Of a DNA stretch of 64,000 nucleotides, positions 18,457 through 24,636 are shown one piece after another. The stretch covers positions 1-64,000 of the forward strand of contig JBOFDS010000012.1 of assembly GCA_051647245.1 (NCBI GenBank). The letters are read 5' to 3'. Source of the stretch: Brevinema_A sp051647245. GTDB taxonomy: Bacteria; Spirochaetota; Brevinematia; Brevinematales; Brevinemataceae. Each line of letters opens with the position of its first letter. The stretch's first letter is position 1. Position numbers and translations under genes: made by a program. Below the pieces are notes generated by a model that was not told the origin of the DNA, did not search any database, and saw nothing but the letters and a program-made list of their open reading frames with translations.

Positions 18457-19386
18457 CTATTTTTTTAACATTAATGTCTCGATCTCATCTAATACAAGTT
18501 GTGCTGCAAGGATACCGTAGGATTTGTTCCATACGTTGTTATCTACTTCGTAGATTTCTGTACCTTTGTGATCGAGGTTTTTGAAAAGAGGGCTTGTGAT
18601 AAAGTTAGTCGCATAATCATAAGCTGCTCGTGTATTTTGATCCGCAAAAACAAAATAGAAAGCTTGTTCCGCATTCATATCTGGGATCAATTCCTGAGTC
18701 ACTTCAAAATTAAATTCATCTTTATCATGATTTTCAGGACGCTTAAAGCCAAGTTCTTTAACAATAGAAGAAGCAAATCCCAAATTTCCATAGTAACGAG
18801 CTGTCTTACCTGTAAAACGGTACAACGCTGTTGTTTTATCAAGCTTACCGGATTTTTTAAGTTTTTCACGCAGGGTGAGCATATTTGAAGTCCAATCAGA
18901 TAAAATCTTTTCCCCATCCGATTTTCGATTTGCTGCATCAGCAACTAGCAAGAAATTCCCTTTCCAATCGCCGTAGAAGTTTTCGACATAGACGGTCGGA
19001 GCAATCTTGCTGAGCATAGGGTAAACATTCTCTTGACGCGCTTTAATCCCAACAATTAAGTCAGGTTGCAAAGCTGCTACCTTCTCAAGATTGACCTGTC
19101 TTTCATCACCAACAATCTCAACCCCTTCCATTTGATCCGCAATATGAGGATACCAAGAAAGGTCAGGTGTATAGGAAGAAACAGCACCCACAGGCTTAAT
19201 GCCAAGAGAAAGCAAAGCCTCAGTCGCTTCGCCCGTCAACGCAACAATTCTTTGCGGGGATTTAGGTACAGCGGTTTTTCCCATTGCATGGGTCACCATT
19301 CTGGTGTCAGCAGAGGACACCTGTGTTTTATCCGTGCCACAAGCGGATAATAAAAGCATACACATCATGCTTAAAATATATTTCAT
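18457..19386 (-). CDS. ferric-complex binding lipoprotein, copy 1
   Basis: The 309-residue lipoprotein (lipobox LLSAC, Cys16) is of the FecB/FhuD-like binding-protein family and is the first gene of the nine-gene uptake operon. It has GAGG 6 nt before the ATG. It shares long near-identical blocks with copy 2 (TTALYRFTGKTARYYGNLGF in both). The copies differ most around residues 80-160, where ligand contacts may lie. Two binding proteins could widen the substrate range of one permease. Confidence 0.9.
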   Translation of the reverse strand: MKYILSMMCMLLLSACGTDKTQVSSADTRMVTHAMGKTAVPKSPQRIVALTGEATEALLSLGIKPVGAVSSYTPDLSWYPHIADQMEGVEIVGDERQVNLEKVAALQPDLIVGIKARQENVYPMLSKIAPTVYVENFYGDWKGNFLLVADAANRKSDGEKILSDWTSNMLTLREKLKKSGKLDKTTALYRFTGKTARYYGNLGFASSIVKELGFKRPENHDKDEFNFEVTQELIPDMNAEQAFYFVFADQNTRAAYDYATNFITSPLFKNLDHKGTEIYEVDNNVWNKSYGILAAQLVLDEIETLMLKK

Positions 19387-19812
19387 AAAATACCTCTTTA
19401 TGATAAAATAGTGTTTCCATAAAAATCAAAATAACCTAAATATAAGAAAAGAGCACCTAAAAAGGTGATGACGAGAATTTTGTTGAAAGAAATCTAGCGC
19501 AGTACACAGAAAAAAGTGGGAGGGTAATGATAAGAATAAATGAAAAGAAATAAACGATGTGGAGAATGCTCTTTAGAATAATTAATCAAATTAACGCATC
19601 GAGCGAAAGTAAATAGTAGTTACCAAAGTGTCTTTGATATACATATGTTTTTAAAATTTTTCAGCGTGAGGGCTAGAATTACCACCCACTATTTTTCGTG
19701 TCTATGTGAAGCTCTGTTCGACAGCCATTGCATTTTATCCCATTAATAAGACCAAGTTAAATTCACGTTAATGACAATGTACCGCTCTTTCGAACTGAGT
19801 AATGACATTATC
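19387..19812 (-). other. long untranslated leader of the iron operon
   Basis: About 420 nt separate the promoter at 19813-19841 from the first gene. I see no convincing ORF (the best is a 17-codon frame with no ribosome binding site) and no match to cobalamin, FMN or other riboswitch cores I can recognise. A short CACCT/AGGTG hairpin followed by pyrimidines (about 19445-19475) is the only obvious structure near the coding region. Function unknown. Confidence 0.5.
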
Positions 19813-19841
19813 ATTATAAGATGATATCCATTTCTTGTCAA
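19800..19841 (-). promoter_or_regulatory. iron-operon promoter with Fur-like box
   Basis: TTGACA (19841-19836), a 17-nt spacer and TATAAT (19818-19813) form the promoter. The -10 box lies inside TATAATGATAATGTCATTA (19818-19800), which matches the Fur consensus GATAATGATAATCATTATC at 11 contiguous positions. Iron repression by a Fur-type protein is therefore likely but not proven. Confidence 0.65.
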
Positions 19842-19890
19842 GAAAAATCCATAAAATATTTCATTTATTATTCTCCAAAAAATCTAGCCC

Positions 19891-19919
19891 TTGACTTTAT
19901 TGAAAAACGTTGTTATAAT
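19891..19919 (+). promoter_or_regulatory. promoter for the MATE transcript
   Basis: TTGACT (19891-19896), a 17-nt spacer and TATAAT (19914-19919) predict a start near 19926. That lies ahead of the small ORF at 19940 and about 215 nt ahead of the MATE gene. Confidence 0.8.
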
Positions 19920-19939
19920 TTGGTAACAGGTGAAATATT

Positions 19940-20062
19940 ATGAATAACATCAATCGTATCGTAAATATCTCCGACTTCCTTATGGTGCACTTCACAATTT
20001 TCAAAACCCCTATCAACCTCCATGCGTGGTTTCTTTCCGCGTTCTGTATCCTCGTCTATTAG
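19940..20062 (+). CDS. 40-residue ORF upstream of the MATE gene (possible leader peptide)
   Basis: ATG 19940 opens a 40-codon frame ending in TAG at 20062. AGGTG lies about 7 nt upstream and the promoter just before that. The peptide starts polar (MNNINRIVNISDF) and ends hydrophobic and aromatic (WFLSAFCILVY). It is not homologous to anything I know. Its position between a strong promoter and a drug-efflux gene resembles known leader peptides that control resistance genes by ribosome stalling. That role is inference. Confidence 0.45.
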   Translation: MNNINRIVNISDFLMVHFTIFKTPINLHAWFLSAFCILVY

Positions 20063-20142
20063 CGTCCTTCTTATTTTTCGTTATTTTGTACTAGTTCCGT
20101 GTTTAGCCGATCTTTAGATCAAACAAAAATAAGGAGTATCTT

Positions 20143-21579
20143 ATGCATTCCGCAATAAGAAAACGTTTCACATCATTATATTATAAAATTATCACATTCT
20201 TTGGCGCAAAACCAGCCCAAAAATTCACCACATTACCTGAAAAAACGCTCATCAATCGTCGCCTTTATCGTATCGCGATGCCTTTATCGATCAACACACT
20301 CACATTCTATGCACTCACCGTAACCGATTCTATTTTTATTGGACATTACAAGCCTAACAGCCTTGACATCCTTAACACTATCATGATGCCTTTTATGACT
20401 CTAAATCAGCTGATCGATTACATGCATATGGGGACAGTAATCCCTGTGGCACATGCTCTAGGTGAAAAAAACTACGAAAAGGCTCGTCGTTTTGTTGAGA
20501 ATGGATTTTTTGTCTATGCCCTTGTTGGGATTTCGTTTTGGCTCTTTTGGACATTCGCAGGATCGGCAGTCTACCGTATGATCACTCCCGACCCAGAAAC
20601 ACAACAAATCGCAAATAGCTACATCAAAATCGTAGCTTATAGTTATTTGGTGCAAGGTATTGGTTATAAAGGCCTTCAAGCCCTTTTCTCATCCACAGGA
20701 TTTACGTATCCTTTTATGATTTCTGGAGCGGTTCAAGTAGTCGTCAATATGTTTGCAAACCGTGTCCTTATCTATGGAGATTTCTTCTTCCCAGAACTCG
20801 GAATTCCAGGTGCTGCGTGGGGAACGCTTCTCAGTAGCATTGTTGGGGCACTTGTCATGCTGTATTATTTCTTCCAACAAAACCACATCAAACCAACCCT
20901 CAAAGGCATCCTCACTCCTGAAAAATCCTATGCTTGGACAACAATCCGTATGGGATTCCCTGTTGGTATTGATATGATGCTTTGGGGACTTGGTGGCATC
21001 TTCCTTGTCTGGATGATCAACAATACAGATCCGTCTTTGAACAGGTTTATGTTCTTCTTTATCACCTTGCCAGAGTTTGGATTTAGAATCTATTCAGGGT
21101 ATATCTTAGCAGTAACAAATCTAACAGGTAAAGCGTTCGGAGCAATGGATATTCCAAAATTGTTCCGCATTATGAAGTTTGGCCTCAAAACCACTGCTTT
21201 GATCGCATCGACCATTTCTTTATTCTACCTTGCTTTCCCAGAAATGATCGCCAAAGTCTTCACCACAGACACAGAAACGATCCACACCCTCGCAAAATAC
21301 ATCCCAGCTATGATCTTGATCGTGGTACCTCGTGCTTTTTGGGAGATCTTCAACGGCACCCTGCACGGGATGGGGATCACAGTATGGGGCATCTTCGTGC
21401 AAATGATAGGTCTCATGATGATCATGCTTCAAGCCTACTTCTTCATAGGGCAATTACACCTTGGAATCCTAGGGATTTGTCTTATCTACACAATAGACGA
21501 AGCGCTTCGTGTTGGATTTATGGGAGGAAGGCTCCTCGTCGCAAAACGCCGTATCACTGCTGGCAAAACCAACATCTAA
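20143..21579 (+). CDS. MATE-family efflux protein
   Basis: The 478-residue protein has twelve predicted membrane helices and the MATE pattern at the start of the first repeat (RIAMPLSINTLTFYALTVTDS) and in the middle (GIPGAAWGT). This family exports cationic drugs, dyes or metabolites in exchange for H+ or Na+ at the inner membrane. A good site (AAGGAG, 6-7 nt) precedes the ATG. The upstream 40-codon ORF and long leader suggest post-initiation control. The substrate is unknown. Confidence 0.9.
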   Translation: MHSAIRKRFTSLYYKIITFFGAKPAQKFTTLPEKTLINRRLYRIAMPLSINTLTFYALTVTDSIFIGHYKPNSLDILNTIMMPFMTLNQLIDYMHMGTVIPVAHALGEKNYEKARRFVENGFFVYALVGISFWLFWTFAGSAVYRMITPDPETQQIANSYIKIVAYSYLVQGIGYKGLQALFSSTGFTYPFMISGAVQVVVNMFANRVLIYGDFFFPELGIPGAAWGTLLSSIVGALVMLYYFFQQNHIKPTLKGILTPEKSYAWTTIRMGFPVGIDMMLWGLGGIFLVWMINNTDPSLNRFMFFFITLPEFGFRIYSGYILAVTNLTGKAFGAMDIPKLFRIMKFGLKTTALIASTISLFYLAFPEMIAKVFTTDTETIHTLAKYIPAMILIVVPRAFWEIFNGTLHGMGITVWGIFVQMIGLMMIMLQAYFFIGQLHLGILGICLIYTIDEALRVGFMGGRLLVAKRRITAGKTNI

Positions 21580-21589
21580 TCTCAAAACA

Positions 21590-21619
21590 AAAAACCACCC
21601 TACTTTTGGGTGGTTTTAT
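21590..21619 (+). terminator. terminator of the MATE gene
   Basis: The arms AAAACCACCC and GGGTGGTTTT are followed by a T-rich stretch, 11 nt after the stop codon. Confidence 0.85.
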
Positions 21620-21649
21620 TTATTAATTGAAAATAATTATGAATATAGT

Positions 21650-21892
21650 TTATTGATCTTTTTCAAATAACACCATATAGGAAGGTAGCGGAAAATATAA
21701 TGAAACAGTAATCACAAATAAGAACAATTGAACTAAAATAAACAATGGATTCGAATTAGGTGGTAAGACAAATTTCACTTTCCATCCATCAATTGATTCC
21801 TGTTCCAATACTTGTTGTATTTTTGCCTGAGGTGATTGAAATAACCCTAGTAATCCTCCACGTAAATTAATAGTAACAACCTTACTTTTCAT
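21650..21892 (-). CDS. small membrane protein, unknown
   Basis: The 80-residue protein has an N-terminal soluble part of about 45 residues containing a W-K-V motif after a short helix (QQVLEQESIDGWKV), then one C-terminal membrane span (about 50-72) and a short tail. The soluble part loosely recalls DUF4177-like small domains, but I cannot assign it. AGGAG lies 5-6 nt before the ATG, which makes it a credible gene. It is monocistronic, with an inverted repeat upstream. Confidence 0.65.
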   Translation of the reverse strand: MKSKVVTINLRGGLLGLFQSPQAKIQQVLEQESIDGWKVKFVLPPNSNPLFILVQLFLFVITVSLYFPLPSYMVLFEKDQ

Positions 21893-21911
21893 AAAAACTC
21901 CTATATTATCA

Positions 21912-21931
21912 AGTGCTATAATATAAGCACT
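21912..21931. promoter_or_regulatory. inverted repeat upstream of the 80-residue gene
   Basis: AGTGCTATAATATAAGCACT has 6-bp arms around an AT-rich centre that contains -10-like sequence. It could be an operator of the downstream small gene. No -35 box is convincing. Confidence 0.4.
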
Positions 21932-22018
21932 ATTATTTAATATAATTAGTCGAAAAAAATGTTAAAAGTTGTTAAAATTGTTTTAAAAATTAACTATTTT
22001 CAATAAAATTTTCACAAC

Positions 22019-22645
22019 CTACTCTCCCAACCTTTGAGCCAAGACAAACCTCTCCTCTACAGATCCCCAATCATCAGCTTCTATCAGGTCTCTCGGTGCA
22101 AGCCACGTGCCACCACAGGAGATGACATTTGGTGCTTGGAGGTAGGTTTTGGTATTATCAGGAGAAAGTCCACCAAGAGGGATGAATTTCACTCCATAAT
22201 GTTGGTAGACAGGCTCCATTGCCTTGAGCCATTTGATTCCACCAATTACTTCAATAGGAAAGGCCTTCAAAATGCGATACCCAGCAAGAAGACATTGCTC
22301 AATTTCAGATGGAGTGGACACACCAGGGATATAGGGGTAATTTTTATCTTGAGCATACTTAAGCAAGTTCGGCGTAAAGCCAGGACTAATAATAAGATCA
22401 GCCCCCGCACGCATAGCCTTATCGGCATCATCGGGCGAAAGCACCGTCGCCGCAGCAACCGTAATAGACGGATAATCTTTTTTGAGGAGGGAGATCGCGG
22501 TCAAAGCAAACTCACTACGAAGCGTCAACTCCAATGAAGGAGCGTATTTCACACATAGCTCTGCCAAGGCACGAAGCTCCTTTTCATTTTGGATGACAGC
22601 TACAGGGATGATTTTGGTGGTCAAAAATTTCTCAAGAATATTCAT
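22019..22645 (-). CDS. eda: KDPG/KHG aldolase
   Basis: The 208-residue cytoplasmic class I aldolase cleaves 2-keto-3-deoxy-6-phosphogluconate to pyruvate and glyceraldehyde-3-phosphate. Visible are Glu39 in the LELTLRSE segment, PGFTPN at 88-93 and the Schiff-base Lys127 in ILKAFP. Length is typical. AGGAG precedes the ATG and there is a dedicated promoter. No edd or kdgK neighbour is present, so the pathway it serves (Entner-Doudoroff, uronate or other keto-acid phosphates) is not fixed by context. Confidence 0.9.
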   Translation of the reverse strand: MNILEKFLTTKIIPVAVIQNEKELRALAELCVKYAPSLELTLRSEFALTAISLLKKDYPSITVAAATVLSPDDADKAMRAGADLIISPGFTPNLLKYAQDKNYPYIPGVSTPSEIEQCLLAGYRILKAFPIEVIGGIKWLKAMEPVYQHYGVKFIPLGGLSPDNTKTYLQAPNVISCGGTWLAPRDLIEADDWGSVEERFVLAQRLGE

Positions 22646-22671
22646 AAAGTCTCCTCAAATTTGATCATTAC

Positions 22672-22700
22672 ATTATAACAAAGTCCCCCAAATATAACAA
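22672..22700 (-). promoter_or_regulatory. promoter of eda
   Basis: TTGTTA (22700-22695), a 17-nt spacer and TATAAT (22677-22672) lie 26 nt before the start codon and just after the terminator of the chitinase-like gene. Confidence 0.65.
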
Positions 22701-22704
22701 CAAA

Positions 22705-22733
22705 AAACCCTCTCCAAAATAGAGAGGGTTTTA
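22705..22733 (-). terminator. terminator of the GH19 gene
   Basis: The arms AAAACCCTCTC and GAGAGGGTTTT are followed on the minus strand by a T-run, 14 nt after the stop. Confidence 0.85.
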
Positions 22734-22747
22734 AATATCTATAAAGA

Positions 22748-23815
22748 TTAGAATGTATAAGGGCTCATGTTTTGAGTGTCGAGTTGTTCATCATCGAAAC
22801 CAACTGTAACTCCCATGTTATCAGCATACTGACGGTAAAAATTAATACGTCTTGTAACTGTCTGATCTTTGAATTCAGCTCCACCTTCTACGGCACCTGA
22901 TTCATAGAATCCATTCAACAACACAACAGCGTGTCCAAATCCCCAATTAGAGATATGAGTTGGCTTAAAGGTGTCTTTGTACATAACTTCATGGATAGCA
23001 GGTTTTGGCGCTTGTGGCATCATCCAGAACCAGATAGCAGACATCATAGCAAGTTTACCATCATCCAAGAGCATATCAGGATTCTTAAGAAGAACCTCAG
23101 GATCTCCAAATACAGCTGCACTGAAAGCACCGTAGTTGAAGTTCCATCTCAACTGAATAGGACCTCTTCCATGGTAGGAAGTAGTTGTGAAACGAATTTG
23201 ACCAGCATCTTTATGTCCTTCACGGAAGAATGTTGGCGCTTGACTTGGAGCAAACCATGTGAAATTAGTATCTTGGTAGAAGTTAGTTGGCACACCCCAT
23301 TCTGGTGAACGCTCATAAGCAAGCTCTTCACGATAGAATAATGGGTAAATAGTACCATCTCTAGGCTCAGCAACTTCGTGGGAAATATTCGCCAAAAACG
23401 CTGCAAGCTCACGATCCTTATCTTGTTCTGAAGCACCTGTACGGTTCGCGAACTGGGAGAAGTCTACTTCATAAACATACTCACCATCTGCTGGGTAACT
23501 GTAAATCTCTTTCCAGTCTTTATCTGTTCTTGTATCCATACGATAAACAGTAACAGTTCCTAACAAAGCTACCTCACGAAGTTTAATGTTACGCAATTCA
23601 GAAATCGCTGCAACAAAATTCTCGTAAGAATAATAGTCTTGTTCCATTGCTGGGTAGTAGGAATCTAAATTAGTATAAGTTTCCTTCCAAATTTGGCTTG
23701 TACCCCAACGTTGTGGAAAGAATTGATCCCACTGAGTTTCTGTAACAGGCACAGAAACCTTTTTTGCACCACAAGATGCGAGAAGAAAACAGAAAGCGGT
23801 GATTAAAATTCTCAT
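22748..23815 (-). CDS. GH19 chitinase-like lipoprotein
   Basis: The 355-residue protein has a lipoprotein signal (lipobox LLASC, Cys15) and a class I/IV chitinase-type GH19 domain. Visible are HE at 146-147 (catalytic Glu in FLANISHE), FYREE near 160-164 (second acidic site region), the YHGRGPIQL signature at 214-222, and IWFWMMPQ with a following PAIHEVM. It should act outside the inner membrane on chitin or on peptidoglycan-like GlcNAc polymers. I chose ATG 23815 over 23821 because AGGAG lies 6 nt upstream of it and abuts the earlier ATG. No carbohydrate-binding module is visible. Specificity is inferred. Confidence 0.85.
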   Translation of the reverse strand: MRILITAFCFLLASCGAKKVSVPVTETQWDQFFPQRWGTSQIWKETYTNLDSYYPAMEQDYYSYENFVAAISELRNIKLREVALLGTVTVYRMDTRTDKDWKEIYSYPADGEYVYEVDFSQFANRTGASEQDKDRELAAFLANISHEVAEPRDGTIYPLFYREELAYERSPEWGVPTNFYQDTNFTWFAPSQAPTFFREGHKDAGQIRFTTTSYHGRGPIQLRWNFNYGAFSAAVFGDPEVLLKNPDMLLDDGKLAMMSAIWFWMMPQAPKPAIHEVMYKDTFKPTHISNWGFGHAVVLLNGFYESGAVEGGAEFKDQTVTRRINFYRQYADNMGVTVGFDDEQLDTQNMSPYTF

Positions 23816-23843
23816 AATCATCTCCTTGATTTATCAAATAAAC

Positions 23844-23851
23844 AAACGTTT
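23844..23851. promoter_or_regulatory. AAACGTTT palindrome downstream of the GH19 promoter
   Basis: An 8-bp perfect palindrome with a central CpG, typical of LacI-family operators, lies about 20 nt downstream of the -10 box. Two LacI-type genes exist in the window, and neither is shown to bind here. Confidence 0.4.
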
Positions 23852-23870
23852 ACTAAAAAATTTGAATATT

Positions 23871-23899
23871 ATTATACTATAAGAAAAAATAATTTACAA
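23871..23899 (-). promoter_or_regulatory. promoter of the GH19 gene
   Basis: TTGTAA (23899-23894), a 17-nt spacer and TATAAT (23876-23871) lie about 55 nt upstream of the chosen start. Confidence 0.7.
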
Positions 23900-23937
23900 G
23901 TTTTATTTCACTTTATTATAAAAAATTATTAGTAAAA

Positions 23938-24507
23938 TTATCCTTGATAACACACTTGATTACTCAAATTCTCAAAACCTGGATCCATCTTCAAGCCCCA
24001 AGTACTCTTAATACCATACCAAATCCTAATATATTCACAATGAAATTCCTCATTAGGAGGCATCCATTCTGTGGGAGCTTTGGCACCCTTGGAACGGTTT
24101 TCTTTGGCAGAGACGGCGATGAGGTGATTAGGATCATCAAGGTAGTTCGCATAGAGCATCTTGACATCAGCATCCCACTCCGCACCACCATTGTCATGAG
24201 CGTATTTCAAAGGGACAATATGATCAATATCCAGCTCCTTCGGATCGGTGAAATATTCCCCCGTAAAAGGATCAAGCCAGCGTCCAGAAAGCACCCTCCC
24301 CCTCTCATCAAGCACGACAGGATCAAGACTCTCCGCAATAAGCACCTCTTGCCTGGTATTTTGGCCATCTTGATCGGCATCTACCCAATGCTTCCAATCT
24401 TTTCGATTGTAGTCGGAGACAATTTCGGTGATTTCTTCTTCAACAAAATACTTCGACCCCACCACGATCAAACCAACAATCAACAACTGTAAAAAATACT
24501 TCAACAC
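23938..24507 (-). CDS. exported HNH-type endonuclease
   Basis: The 189-residue protein has an N-terminal hydrophobic signal or anchor (about 4-21). An HNH/DUF1524-like nuclease domain follows: DADQDGQNTRQEVL at 44-57, DIDHIVPL at 93-100, NHL near 127-129 and NRSKG at 137-141, ending with WMPP. These match small secreted nucleases of Gram-positive bacteria and other groups. It probably degrades DNA in the periplasm or outside the cell. It lies upstream of the chitinase-like gene on the same strand but with its own 116-nt gap, so co-regulation is not established. Confidence 0.85.
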   Translation of the reverse strand: MLKYFLQLLIVGLIVVGSKYFVEEEITEIVSDYNRKDWKHWVDADQDGQNTRQEVLIAESLDPVVLDERGRVLSGRWLDPFTGEYFTDPKELDIDHIVPLKYAHDNGGAEWDADVKMLYANYLDDPNHLIAVSAKENRSKGAKAPTEWMPPNEEFHCEYIRIWYGIKSTWGLKMDPGFENLSNQVCYQG

Positions 24508-24577
24508 TCTCTCCTTTTCTGGACTAAATATATTTTCGGCATTATCTTGCAGTTTTTAATAGCTCCCCCCTAATCAA

Positions 24578-24607
24578 AAAACTCCCCCTGAATTTAGGGG
24601 GAGTTTT
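24578..24607 (-). terminator. terminator of the ankyrin gene
   Basis: The arms AACTCCCCCT and AGGGGGAGTT with flanking A/T runs lie 30 nt after the ankyrin-gene stop codon. Confidence 0.8.
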
Positions 24608-24636
24608 GAGTTTTGTATTTATTATTAAGGAATAAA

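Noticed and set aside
19387..19812. Cobalamin riboswitch or other known RNA (tmRNA, RNase P, 6S, SRP RNA) in the long leader
   Set aside because: None of the conserved cores of these RNAs was found when I read both strands.
22034..22537. A 167-codon plus-strand frame
   Set aside because: It is antisense to the KDPG aldolase gene, which is complete and has its catalytic residues.
23944..24492. A 182-codon plus-strand frame
   Set aside because: It is exactly antisense to the HNH nuclease gene, which has strong motifs.
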